Source of the DNA: Echiichthys vipera
Lineage: Eukaryota > Chordata > Actinopteri > Perciformes > Trachinidae
Reading direction: 5' to 3'
DNA: 64,000 nt
Assembly (NCBI GenBank): GCA_963691815.1
Contig: OY829646.1
Location: forward strand, 2,914,001-2,978,000
The number at the start of each line of letters is the position of its first letter. Positions within the stretch are counted from its first letter, which is position 1. A program made the position numbers and the translations under genes. This document shows, piece after piece, positions 33,439-45,989 of the stretch. The notes below the pieces were generated by a model. That model saw nothing but the letters and a program-made list of their open reading frames with translations. It had not been told where the DNA came from and searched no databases.

Positions 33439-34300
33439 GTTTTAATGTAATCCTTTGCAATCACAGTAATATCACAGGGGGAACTGCTTGAGTGGGAGCC
33501 TATTAGTTTATTTAATTTAGGTGCAGTCCCACGGGGGAGAAGCGCACTTGGCAGCAGCTTAAGATGAAACATAAAAACATTGTTCAAACAGGTAAAACAT
33601 CGGCACAATCTCATGGTGACGCCTCATTTTGAGCATGTTTTACATTCTAAAGTAAATATTACCGTACGTTTATTTTTTATTTTTTTATTTTATATTTTGT
33701 ATAAAAAACTCCCATTTGCAAAAAACGCAGCGTAACACAATATCTGCTGGGATATGAGAGCATGACTTTGGTTGTTAATGTTGGAAATGTAAGGACGGAT
33801 GAGGTTGTGTATGTAAATGATGGACTGTGACGTGAAACGGTGTTGTGCGTATTCAGCACCCCTGCCGTGAAATGCACCCCCTCACATTATAGGTGATATT
33901 CTGGATCAGAAGGCTGTTGTTTCGACCTATAGGAGTAGTTTATATACCGGTAACCACATTAAAAGCACACACTTTTGAACCTATGAATTGCAAGAAAAGC
34001 TGGGATTATATTTAGGAAAAGCTGAGTCAAATACATTCATCTTGCTCAAAAGATCCATTTCATTCATTTTGTAATTATGGCTGCAGTATATTTCCACAGA
34101 ACATACAACAAGGTGTTGTTTTGTGTTCGCTATTATCCAAGGTTGTGAACTCTTTAAAATATTTAACGACTGTAAGTAACCAGTGTTATGGCCGTTGTGG
34201 GTTACCACGTTGTATAAAAAAAACTCCCTTTTGCAAAAAAACGCAGCGCAACACACAATATCTGCTGTGATATGAGAGCATGACTTTGGTTGTTAATGTG

Positions 34301-34492
34301 CCCGGAGCCTGAACCCAGCCTGCGTTGCCAAACGACTCAAACCTCCAGCATGGACCCTGAGACTCGCCAACCTTCACAGACACCACCGCTGCACTGTATC
34401 AAGCCATATCTGTGTTTTGCTCAATAAATTCTCTTGTTTCCACCAATCCCTTGTCTGCATCCGAGTCCCCCCCTGGTCCCCGGAACCTGACA
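34301..34492 (+). mobile_element. gypsy-type LTR 3' fragment
   Basis: cccggagcctgaacccagcc to ggtccccggaacctgaca. It contains tgctcaataaattctcttg, resembling an LTR polyadenylation region, and ends in TGACA like the LTR at 46611-47055. It abuts the truncated Harbinger copy C. No internal gypsy sequence adjoins it. Confidence 0.5.
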
Positions 34493-34606
34493 TACCCAGG
34501 TTCAACTTTTTGTTTTTAAGTTTAGATTACCAATAAACATTACATTTATAACAAATGACTTGTAACTTTATGTTGCTTTTCAAGATAAGACATATTTTGA
34601 CTAAGC

Positions 34607-35395
34607 CTGTGAATGTTCTCATTTGTTGGGGCCATCGTTATCCTCAAAGCAATTTCAGTCAAAAGCAACTGGACTTGTTTATTTGTCTAGGAAGATGTTT
34701 CACCTCTCATCCAAGAGGCTTCATCAGTTCATGTACGCATCTGACCAGGCTGGGACTGGTCCAACTAACTGGTGTGGACATCCAGGTATTTAACCTCTCA
34801 CAAGGCCGATGATGTCACTCGAACCCTTTGTGCTCCAAGTGCCAACAACCGCTGTTAGATTCGCAGTCGTTGGTGGGAAGTTGGTTTCGACTTTGTTAGT
34901 GCTCTATTGAGTCTTAACGACAGTCGTTGGAGTCACAGGAGCCCATTTGTGAATAGTTGTTCTTCGAGGTTAGATTGTTGAATCTCCTGGGAAGGGATGA
35001 AAGGGCAGCATTGTAAATTGGAGATAAGTGGTGTCTCAGACCTCCTCCTCTGTTTAGCGACGGTTTATCTACTTTTGCATTGATGGCTTCTTTTACTCCT
35101 CTTTCAAACCATCTGTCCTCTCTGTCCAGGATTTGGACATTGTTGTCATCAAAGGAGTGGGCTTTCTCCTTGGGATGAGGGTGGACAGCAGAGTCCAGGC
35201 CTTAGGAGTTAGCTCTCCTGTGTTGGGCCATGCGTTTATGCAGTGGTTGTTTTTTTTCTCCGATGTAGAGATCTTTGCATTCCTCATTGCATTGGACAGC
35301 ATAAACCAGATTGCTTTTGTTGATGTGTTGTTCTGTCCTTGGGATGTATTAGTCTCTGTCTGAGTGTGTTACTGGGTTTGAAATACACAGGGATG
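34607..35395 (-). pseudogene. Penelope-like element: GIY-YIG endonuclease end
   Basis: The minus strand from about 35330 reads LVYAVQCNEECKDLYIGEKK, QPLHKRMAQHRRANS, then a stop, then GLDSAVHLHPKEKAHSFDDN, ILDREDRWFERGVKEAI and KPSLNRGGGLRHHLSPIYN. The VY..QC......YIG spacing and the following R.AQH are the GIY-YIG nuclease motifs found at the C-terminus of Penelope-like retroelements. The 3' untranslated part (34607-34850) follows. One stop breaks the frame, and the reverse transcriptase is absent (5' truncated). Confidence 0.7.
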
Positions 35396-36908
35396 CAGTG
35401 TTTAGTTGACCATGCTGTTCTCCCAGACCATCCTTTATGGTTGTGCATAAAGGTGACCACCCTGGCAAGTCCAGCGTTATGTTCCTGCTCATAATTGATC
35501 TAAATCCAAGTGAAAGCACATGCATATTCTCAACCCTGAAATATGTTAGTCATCATGCGCAAAGTCCCAATGTTACCCCAGTCATCACCTTTGATCAGCC
35601 TCTTTGGTGGAAGGCTCTCATGATCGTCAACTCTCAACCGATGGAAAGTGATCTGCGAAAAATCATCTTATGTTTCCGTGGCTTCCATGCAGAGATGAGC
35701 TCCCTTGGTTGTTTTAGACCCCTGATGGCCTCATCTGGACTCCAAGAAGTGCTGGAGTTGATCTATGCCCCAAACACAGTAATCCACATAATGTCTGGCA
35801 AAACTGTTGCATGGGCGGTTCATGCAACTCTATTGTCGATGCATCCCTCAATGCACTGATTCTGGCAGATGTTTTCAATGTAAAGCTACCACAGCAATCT
35901 GGAACGTCAGACGAGAGTGAGGATGAAGAGTCAGAGTTAGCTGATGCACTGACAGCAATGGAGACCAGGTGATAGAGGTGAGCAGAGATGCAGATGTGGA
36001 TGAAGCTTTGGAGATATATGAGGATTTGATGGATGGAACAATATCAGCTGAAGAGGCCAGTCAGTCTGATGTTCTCGTAAGAATCAGGCCGCCTTGAGAT
36101 CACATTGAGTCCATCAAGAAGACCTCAAGAACCTCAGCTTTCTTGATGCTGTACATGAATATGCAAGACATCCTACGAAAGTACATAAGTGCAGAGCGCA
36201 CCAGAAACTGGTCATTACATATGCTGGCTATCCAGGACATGCTACCCTATCTGGCAGCATCAGGGAACAATCTGTACACCAAATCTGCTAGGGTTATCTT
36301 CAGCAGATACAAAACATTTGAAGAAAGGGTTCCATGTGATCCATCGGAGTGACTGCCTTGGGGGAGGTCTCTCACCTGACCTGATCATTGAGCAGGTTTA
36401 TAATGGGGAGTTTAATAACAAGCAGTGGGCTCACACAAGGGCAAGCAGTAACCCAAGTTTGAGGAACATTGCCACCGGGGAGCATGCTCTTTCTAATGTA
36501 AATGTTGATACTGCAATCCTGAAGTCAATGAATGGACGAACAGCTATACTATACATTCAAAAGGAAAGACCAAGCTGTTAATCTGGCACAGAAGTGTGAT
36601 GAACTCGAGTCAGCCCTGAAGTACGAGCTATTTAGCTATCCTCCATCTGTATTTTATTCTTCCCTTCATGAAGCAAAGAAGCCTGCCCCCACTAATGCCA
36701 TCTGGAAACTTGTTCGGCCAGATGCTTTAGAAGAAAATATAGTTGATTGTAGCCAGTACTTCTTGGATGGTGGAGCACTTCTTCAACACATACCATGGTC
36801 CCAGGGATCTACTTACAAAGACATAGCCCACCAATACACAGATTATGTAGTGAATAATAATTGGCAAAGCTGTAGTGGTGTATGTGCTATAAAAGTAACA
36901 ACACGAAG
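35396..36908 (+). pseudogene. broken copy of an uncharacterised repeated teleost ORF
   Basis: Colinear pieces across three frames. 35437-35859: VMFLLIIDLNPSESTCIFST, ITFDQPLWWKALMIVNSQPM, FHAEMSSLGC, LQEVLELIYAPNTVIHIMSG. Then an acidic stretch near 35920 (DESEDEESELAD). Then 36143-36352: MLAIQDMLPYLAASGNN, YTKSARVIF. Then 36570-36840: QAVNLAQKCDELESALKYEL, DGGALLQHIPWSQGSTYKDI. Last comes GKAVVVY (about 36870), where a nuclease-like domain would start. From memory this resembles uncharacterised multi-copy proteins of fish and corals with a PIN-like C-terminus. At least five frameshifts or stops are present. It is cut at about 36908 by a LINE fragment. Function unknown. Confidence 0.5.
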
Positions 36909-37040
36909 GCCGTTCCTCCCAGTCACACCTTTCAAGGTATCTCCATTGTTGCCCATGTGGGCGTTGAAGTCTCCCAGCAGAACTATGGAGTCCACATTAT
37001 GACTTTGTAGATGTTTTAGTGCATTGTGATATAAAAACAA
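36843..37040 (-). pseudogene. LINE endonuclease fragment
   Basis: The minus strand reads NALKHLQSHNVDSIVLLGDF, NAHMGNNGDTLKGVTGRNGL. The LLGDFNAH motif with NG..GLP-like continuation is the DNase-I-type (APE) endonuclease of non-LTR retrotransposons. About 45 residues survive. Clade not determined. Confidence 0.65.
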
Positions 37041-37303
37041 ATGAATAATAAAAATAAATACAAATTACCTGAAATAAACCATTCGTTGAGTTTTTATCTA
37101 AAAGATGTCCTTACATTTTACTTTTGGTCATGAAGTATATATAATTCCCCATAAGCAATATATGACATGAATTCCATAACACTGACTCTGACTTTCTCAA
37201 TATATGGCAATAGTTCAGTTTCCTAGGGCACTCTCCATAAATTTGAATCATTAATTACGTCAACTGTTTGTAAAAAAAAAAGGGGCACCATGCTTGCCCC
37301 AAC

Positions 37304-37308
37304 AGACA

Positions 37309-37362
<54 letters not shown>

Positions 37363-37406
37363 GACTGACTGACTGACTGACTGACTGACTGACTGACTGA
37401 CTGACG
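37304..37406. repeat. (CA)n(GA)n(CTGA)n compound microsatellite
   Basis: CA run, then GA run, then about ten copies of ctga. The overlapping open frames on the minus strand are artefacts. Confidence 0.95.
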
Positions 37407-38128
37407 ATGATCACTGATGTGAAATATCCACCCATGCAGAAGTTGAAGCAAGATGGAAATGCCAGAGAAATATTATCAGGACGCACTCACACACCCAGAT
37501 GCATACTGAATTAAGTAAATGGTGGCCTGTGCCCCCATAACATGTTCAACATGAGAGGCAGGCTGACCTTTTTTTATAGAAACAGGGCTGAAGCAGACAG
37601 GAGGCTGCCAGCACAGAGCCAAGGTTAAAGGCAAGAGAAAACCAGGAGACAATTAAACTGTCAAGGCTAATTAAATCGCTGTGTTACATTTTCAAAATGT
37701 AGAGCTGACCTAATTATCATAATATACTGTGTGTACCCTGAACTTGACCTTCAAAGCCCTGTGGATGGTTGGATGTTCAGAATATGACCTTGACTCTAAG
37801 CACGATTAGAGATTTTTATCTATGTACCATTTAGCCTACTATGAAAAAGAAGTCGATGAAAAGGCATTGGGCTGGTAGGCGGTTCCCCATGGATAACTAG
37901 TGAATACATATTCATCAGGCCTTTGGTGTTACCCATTTACATGTCCAAAATAATGTGAGATTAGCTTCCAGTTTTATTTATTTTCAATTATAAAGCACAC
38001 AAAGACAGGCACTTTTAGGACAATCATCTTTATTGAACGGCACAACAGTCTGTTTTAAAATGTGGAGAACAAGAATCCAAAAAAACATCTTTACTCACTC
38101 ACTCCCTCACTCACTCACTTGTTTATTC
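37407..38128. other. intergenic, possibly conserved noncoding
   Basis: No repeat or coding signal. 37560-37760 is dense in TAATTA/TTAATT-type words (gacaattaaactgtcaagg, gctaattaaatcgctg) and looks like single-copy regulatory sequence. This is an impression only. Confidence 0.25.
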
Positions 38129-38513
38129 CACAGACTGTTTATAAAGATGGACGACTTAACAGCCCTCTAAAAGTGAAGCCAAAGCATTTGGATCTCCTAT
38201 AATGCTATATATTGGGACATGGGTTAAACTAGAAAATTGAAGTAAGAAAGTCAATCATTTTTACCCAAAGATCTCGCAAAGATCATCTTATCATACTGAT
38301 GTTTGGTCAAGTGTTAATTTTTCTGATAAGTTTGGTTTTAATTAATTATTTGATGCTATAAAAACAGAGTGAAACATCGAGATTGACAGCTGTGAATGAC
38401 TCGCTATTTGTCGGGCAAGTGTATGGACGGACTTTAATACCGCTTAATCACTACAACACTACAACAGTGGGAAGCAGTGGACTCCATCTTTATATATAGT
38501 CTATGGTTTATTC
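38121..38513. mobile_element. hAT MITE, 377 bp, perfect 8-bp target duplication
   Basis: Element 38129-38505. The ends are CACAGACTGTTTATAAAGAT and, on the other strand, CATAGACTATATATAAAGAT. Flanked on both sides by gtttattc (38121-38128 and 38506-38513). The 8-bp duplication identifies an hAT-type MITE. No coding capacity. The end sequence is of a kind that is very abundant in teleosts. Confidence 0.85.
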
Positions 38514-40970
38514 ATGTGCTAGCTAGTTGCCCCCTAGTGGTTGCTAGGAGGCCTAGCAAAGTCTGCAGATAGTCTGCATCACTGAATATAAACCCATTTA
38601 TGCCTTACGCCCCACTGAATCTGACTGGTACGGTCAATGGTGGGTTAGGCTTCTGTTTTAGTGAGCAGCCATCTTACTCATAATGCTTAACCAGAAAGAA
38701 AGTAATTGAGTGCCATCTCTACGTGTCAGTAATATTACATGGCCCACACACACACACTGCACACACACAGAGACAGCCTTTACTATAAACAGCAATACTC
38801 TGGAGAAACCTGCTAACACCTCTTAGTTTTCTAAACCAACAGGTAAAACATGTGCTGCAGTAAAGAACACCCTGTTTTGTTGTCAATTTAGGGATTTTCT
38901 TTAATAGGTCTTTGTGTTCTTTCAGCTGTTGTGCTTTTCATTTTTGTGCTTTGCTATTATATTTTCATATTTCAATTTTTGCCAATATGCTGTCCAGTTA
39001 GTTTGAAAACCAAGTTGACTATATGAATCTGGCCACATGATGTGGACAGCTGATTGGGTAGATGAGGTCCACATCTGCCCAATCAGCAGCAGCATTTTTT
39101 TCTAATGTTTTTATGGACCAATAGGGGTATAGTTTTTGTATTTATTTCTCTGAAGTAAATTTAAATAACTAAAAATAGTCTGACCAATCTGGGGCTGCAG
39201 CCTAGTTCAGCCTGTGCATTAATCCACATCTGAGTACGGACTATTTAGGGTGCTTCTCCTTTATTTTATACAGCATAATAAACACAAAGTTATTTTATAA
39301 CCTCCACTCTTTTTTGTAACAGTAATCTGTTGAGCTCCACTGTGTGACCCCTGCCACCAACTTCACTGGTTTTCCTGGAAATTTGGAAAAACAGTATAGG
39401 AATAACCACAGCTTTTTAACTCTGCTGCCTTAAGAGAAGCATAATGTGCAAAAATGCTGTGGAACTCAGCATTGTGCTAAATGGCTTTTCTGTGTTTTAC
39501 TAGCATAGGCACTTCATAACATGCAATTGACAACCATTTCATACATGATAAATGTTGTCTGTGCAGATCCATAAGTCAGAGACAGAATGAACAGCCAAAA
39601 GAACACCTCAGCTTGTTCTAAACTAATGGCTGATTAGAAGCAACAGTGTCTGGGTGTAATGGTTCCAGTAGGGATTCATTTATACATATTGGGCTGTATA
39701 GATAAAATTGACATGACTTGTCCCTGATACAGTAGACATTACAAAGAGCTTAAAAAAGACCTTATAGGTTCTCACCTGGAGGTTAAAGAAAACCTCTTTT
39801 GAGTGCGGGAACATTCCCTGGCTTTATGTGGTGCAGTGAATTTAATTTTTCCAGACAGGGAAGGTCATTAAAAAATAAACATGTAATATTGTTTATTTTA
39901 TATTTCAGTTTTTCCTAAGGTCAAAACAGTACTGTCAATTGAACCTGGAAGCCAGTATATAAACTTTGATGATGTTTACACATCAGGCAGTTCTATTATT
40001 CTTTATGGTTAGTTGCTGTGATACCAGATCTCAGCATTTTACCTGATGAGTATTCTAATATTACTGAGCAGAATGATGACCAAAACTATGATGAACCAAA
40101 TTGTAAATAGTCTCACATTGCCAGACCTATCATTCTCATGCACTGGGTTGTATTTCTTTTAACCAATCTCAATTGTTTTGGATGATGCTAAGCGGAGGAG
40201 AACGCCTGATGTCAGACACTGTACCTGCACAGTACATCCAGCAAGCCAGAACTGTAGTTATGTTTTAAATGAGGCTAACAAGGGATGACAACAATTTCAG
40301 ACTACGGATGAGTATTTTTGTTCCATTTTCCAATCGTGTGCAATCTGTAAAACCCTACTTATAGTGCTCCAGAACTTTGAAAGGTTTGCGACTTCTTTTA
40401 TTCATGTTGATCTTTTTTATTTGTCGTTCCAGTCTGTACAGATGTAAGAATAAAAGTGCAGGCAGGATGGCGTCCACTTGCCATTACTGATCGTGTTTGT
40501 TAGTCCGACAGGAATGTAAGGCCGTCCGGGGGCTTCTGAAGACATCTCTAGGTAGATACAAAAAGCCAAATTATGTGCTTTTCTGTGGAGTTGTAATAGT
40601 GTTACTCTATCAGTGGCAGGCAGAATTCAAGCAGCTCCTCACTGTCTTTCTCCTCGTTGTCGCTCCATTTGTGAATAAAGCAATATAGCTTTTTATTTCA
40701 GGTTTAATGTTCATGTCTGGTTTGTATGTATTTCTCTACTCTGAACACTGTATGACACTCTGTATCACAGCAGCTCTGTGGGGCTATAAAGAACCCTCTC
40801 AGAAAATTTTCCAGAAAATGACTACATTAGGTTAATAATATGGCAGAACCATTTTAGAATGTGTGTTCAAACAAAATAAGTTATGTACCAGGAAAATACT
40901 CGTAAGGGCGTCTGCATCATTTTAGAGTAACTAAAATGCTTTAAATTACTGAAACTGTTAAAATAAAATG
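38514..40970. other. intergenic, nothing recognised
   Basis: AT-rich, no recognisable protein or terminal repeats. The 3' part may be transcribed 3' UTR of the minus-strand ctxnd1 gene if a more distal polyadenylation site is used. Short frames here (for example at 40497) lack support. Confidence 0.5.
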
Positions 40971-40974
40971 TGTT

Positions 40975-40980
40975 TTTATT
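40975..40980 (-). terminator. candidate ctxnd1 polyadenylation signal
   Basis: TTTATT on the plus strand (AATAAA on the minus) lies about 200 bases past the ctxnd1 stop codon. A weaker alternative is at 40692. Confidence 0.35.
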
Positions 40981-41177
40981 TACCTGGTTGTTTTTTCGAT
41001 TGCTTGTCTTTTTCAATTTTGCAAATGATATGCATTGTGGAATCATTAGGGTTTATACAGAATCACTGCCTCACTCTAGAACCCTTGAAGAAGGCTCCTT
41101 TTCCTGTGTCTTTGTCACATATGGTTGCCTGGAGGAACACATACACGGTATGTACAGTATATGTATGTTTGAGTGTG

Positions 41178-41372
41178 TCAGTCATCCAGGAGCTGTTCCT
41201 CCCATGTAGAGGTGGGGATTGCACTGTAGGGGTCCATGATGACCTTGGCACAGCGGATGATCATGGCCACCAGCAGCATGCAGAGAAAGGCGATACAGGC
41301 CAGAGTCAAGCCCTGGTCCACGTCCACGAAGGCTGGCTCTGCAGTGGCCTCCACCTCCATGACTGCTACCAT
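41178..41372 (-). CDS. ctxnd1: cortexin domain-containing 1, single-pass micro-membrane protein
   Basis: 64 codons (60 if the second ATG at codon 5 is used; I recall the human protein as 59 residues, which favours codon 5). Both ATGs have strong contexts (A or G at -3, G at +4). Layout: an acidic N-terminus ending AEPAFVDVDQ, one hydrophobic helix (LTLACIAFLCMLLVAMII, about residues 22-39), then the cortexin signature RCAKVIMDPYSAIPTSTWEE and a short acidic tail, QLLDD. The RC...I.DPYS.(I/M)P.S(S/T)W pattern is shared with cortexins 1-3, small neuronal membrane proteins. The biochemical role is unknown. It lies between fah and arnt2 on the opposite strand, as I recall for the human locus (15q25.1). 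Intact. Confidence 0.9.
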   Translation of the reverse strand: MVAVMEVEATAEPAFVDVDQGLTLACIAFLCMLLVAMIIRCAKVIMDPYSAIPTSTWEEQLLDD

Positions 41373-41385
41373 CCTGAAGACTCGC

Positions 41386-41412
41386 CTAGAGATACACAGA
41401 GAGAGGAAGAAG
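41386..41412 (-). promoter_or_regulatory. ctxnd1: splice acceptor of the ctxnd1 coding exon
   Basis: On the minus strand a strong pyrimidine tract (cttcttcctctctctgtgta) ends at ctctag before gcgagtcttcagg and the first ATG. The coding exon therefore starts at 41385, and a 5' UTR exon must lie at higher coordinates. I could not place it. Confidence 0.7.
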
Positions 41413-41638
41413 ATTGATATGTTAAGTCATCAAGAGAACAGAGAGATGTGAGAGGATTGGAAGCCATGACATCATCACAGAAGCCAACATTGCGTGTCAT
41501 TGCGTCGTTTACATTGATTTTGAATGGCAGCTTGACGCTTTCATCGCCTCCATCGCTTTTGGTGTGAATGCACGGTTAGGGACTTCTAGAACTTCAGAGA
41601 AGGCCCAACATATCAGCATTTTAAATGTCATATTGAAT

Positions 41639-42421
41639 CAGTGGCGGCTGCTGGTCTTTCAAGGAGGGGAAGCTCATTTTTCTGGCCTACATCATAAATG
41701 TGTTTGTTTATTTATTTGTAAACTCTACTCTTCGTTCCTTTTCAAGAAAATGATCCGTGACCTTTTCGTACCATATGGGCGTCTTTTCCAGGGACTTGAC
41801 CAGTGTCCTCTCAATGGCAGCAGAGCTAGGCTGCTTAAACGGTCTTGGCCCATTGTGTTGCGGGTGTAAGACTTGAGCCGCTTTAAACAGGAGAAGCTCC
41901 TCTCTACACCTGCAGATGTAGCTACAACTGTTGCCACTAATGACAACAGTTTGTACAGCTGAGGCATTGCTATGTCCAACTCCATGTCTTTCAGAAGACA
42001 TATTATCCATATCTTTCTTCCATATTATCTGCCATGATGTGCAGCTTGCTAATGCTAGCAGCTGGAGCTGCTGCGCCAGGCTATTGTGAAGTGTGACCGC
42101 CTGTGAGTGTGAGTGTGAAAAATTATCCAATGAGCGTCTAGTTTGGCTGCAGTGGAACAACCCGCTCTACGCCTCCCCGTTGAAGTCAGTAGAAGCTGAG
42201 CGTCCGACTGTGTAAAGCACTGTGATGCTGTGGGGACGAGTGAGAAGGAAGTTGCTCCGGTTACCTGTGATAAGTAGCTGATTCTGAACAAAAGATGAAG
42301 GCTTTCTAGAGCGTATTTAGTCAATGAAATGTTCACACAGCAGTACATATTTCACCACTTTCCCTTTTTTTTGTGACATTTTAGGGGAAGCTGGACTTCC
42401 CTTGCAGTCTTAGAGCAATCA
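41639..42421 (-). mobile_element. hAT deletion derivative, copy 2, with transposase C-terminus
   Basis: Starts cagtggcggctgctgg. The same family as 11902-12844. It keeps the transposase C-terminal dimerisation region on the minus strand (41985-41725: TSAGVERSFSCLKRLKSYTR, NTMGQDRLSSLALL), lost in the other copy, and lacks about 350 bases present there. The right terminal repeat (caccagccgcc in copy 1) is replaced by a giant CA microsatellite starting exactly at that point. Confidence 0.7.
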
Positions 42422-44201
<1,780 letters not shown>

Positions 44202-44219
44202 CCACAGAATTAACATTAA

Positions 44220-44425
44220 CTACGAACGAGAACCGTGATTCTCATTCCTATTATGCTTCTTATATTTTTTTAATTATTTTTAGCTTCTTTATCTTATTTT
44301 ACTGTTTTAACTATTTTATTCCATCAGTTTTAAGCTTCTATACCTTTTCTATTATTTTACTGTTTTAGCCCCTAGTAAAAAGTATAAAAAGTGCTATATA
44401 AATAAAGATTGATTTGATTTGAATA
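44220..44425 (+). mobile_element. LINE-type 3' tail
   Basis: AT-rich 3' UTR-like sequence ending aaaagtgctatataaataaa followed by gattgatttgatttgaat, the standard end of several teleost LINEs. Confidence 0.45.
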
Positions 44426-44605
44426 ATAGGAATATGACTTATAATAGATATGGATATGACTAATGATAATTATGGCAGTGGATAATGCATTAAGGGACTG
44501 CATTTCTTTCTCACCGTATGCATGCACTGTAACAGAAGTCATGGATATGAGCCTTGCTCAATGTTGACACTATCTGTAGTTATAAAGACTGTATTCTCTT
44601 TATTT

Positions 44606-44610
<5 letters not shown>

Positions 44611-44699
<89 letters not shown>
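44611..44699. repeat. (GT)n microsatellite
   Basis: About 44 uninterrupted GT units. Confidence 0.97.
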
Positions 44700-44700
<1 letters not shown>

Positions 44701-44993
44701 TAAACCCATCATCATCTTTTCTGTTCTTACTGGAGATTGCAGATATAAATAGAGTCAGTGCTGAGGAGTTCATTCATTCACCCATCAACACTGAGGTAAC
44801 ACATTTCACAGCATGCTAATGTTAATGTTATGTTAATCAATGTTTGATGTTGATCAAACAACATCACATTCATCATGTCAAACATGGACCACTAGCTGCA
44901 TCAGATCCCAGTTAGACTAACATCAGCTGTAACATCCAATCCATTACTCCTGTTTCTACAAATATGATGGATTGCCTGCTTCAACGCATATCA

Positions 44994-45498
44994 TCTTGTG
45001 AGAGTGAGGGAGGGGGACGAGTGGAAGACAGCCTTTAATACTCCACTCGGACACTTTGAGTATCTGGTCATGCCGTTTGGATTAACTAACGCACCAGCCA
45101 TCTTTCAGGCCCTAGTTAATGACGTGCTTCGTGATATGCTTAATCGCTCCATTTTCGTGTACCTAGACGACATCCTGATCTTTTCAAAAGACTTGAACGA
45201 ACATGTGGTGTACGTTCGTCAGGTTCTTCAGTGTCTCCAGGAGAATCGTCTCTTTGTTAAGGCTGAGAAATGCAAGTTCCACATTTCTTCCGTGACATTT
45301 TTGGGCTATATTGTGGAGAGTGGACAGGTTAGGGCTGATCCTGCAAAGGTCACTGCTGTGACCGAATGGCCGACGCCCACCTCCAGCCTCCAACCTCATG
45401 CCGCCAACAATGCTTTTCTGACTCTGAAGAAGCGTTTCTCGTCGGCTCCTGTGCTAGTCCAACCTGATACCGGTTCTGTCCCAGCGGGCAGTATCTGA
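44994..45498 (+). pseudogene. gypsy reverse transcriptase fragment
   Basis: One open frame with HFEYLVMPFGLTNAPAIFQA and the active-site block FVYLDDILIFSKDLNEHV. The YLDD box is intact, followed by KCKFHISSVTFLGYIVES. After PTPTSSLQ about 25-30 residues of the usual FLGxxNFYRRFI region are deleted, and the frame ends at 45498. The first third of the reverse transcriptase is missing. Confidence 0.85.
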
Positions 45499-45870
45499 TA
45501 ATAAGGTTCACCCTTGTGCATTCTTTTCCAAGAAGCTGTCGCCCGATGAAAGGAACTACGACGTCGAGAACCGTGAGCTTCTAGCGGTTAAGTTAGCATT
45601 GGAGGAGTGGCGACATTGGTTAGAGGAGGCAGAAGTTCCATTTGTGGTCTGGACTGACCACAAGAACTTGGCATATATCCAGACCGCCAAGAGACTTAAT
45701 TCCCTTCAAGCGGTGGGCTTTGTGGGCTTTGTGGGCTTTGTTTTTTGGACGCTTTAATTTTACTCTAACGTACATTCCTGGTAGCAAGAACATCAAGCCA
45801 GATGCCCTCTCTCTGCAGTTTGGACCAGCCGAGGAGGAGGAGACCGGTGTCGATGACATCGTTCCCGCAT
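45480..45870 (+). pseudogene. gypsy RNase H fragment
   Basis: Across two frames it encodes FFSKKLSPDERNYDVENREL, LAVKLALEEWRHWLEEAEVP, VVWTDHKNLAYIQTAKRL and FNFTLTYIPGSKNIKPDALS. These are the RNase H Glu/Asp blocks and the tether start. The first catalytic Asp region is deleted. A 9-bp unit (tgggctttg) is present three times at about 45714-45742, making Trp-Ala-Leu x3. Confidence 0.75.
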
Positions 45871-45989
45871 CTTGTGTGATGGGAGCATTAACCTGGAAGA
45901 TCGAGTCTACTGTCAGACAGGCTCAGCGCGCTAACCCCGACCCTGGTGGTGGTCCACCAGGGCGTCTGTTTGTTCCTGCCGGCGTTTGC

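Larger units (their letters stand above)
31312..34300 (+). mobile_element. two-gene Harbinger, copy C (split by copy B, truncated)
   Basis: The left end at 31315 (GGGTCCTTTTCACAAAGCAG) is preceded by CTG. The element runs 31315-31460, is interrupted by copy B (31461-33204), and resumes at 33208 with gagttaagcgcgtgcaccac. A Myb-like exon is at 33275-33438 (plus). Transposase remnants on the minus strand lie from 34290 to 33680 (ALISQQILC- and ANGSFLY-type phrases in shifted frames). It is cut at about 34300 by an LTR fragment, so the right end is lost. Confidence 0.75.

Noticed and set aside
40497..40688. 63-codon frame with a hydrophobic stretch between fah and ctxnd1
   Set aside because: No family resemblance, no splice or Kozak support, and the length is within chance expectation for AT-rich DNA.
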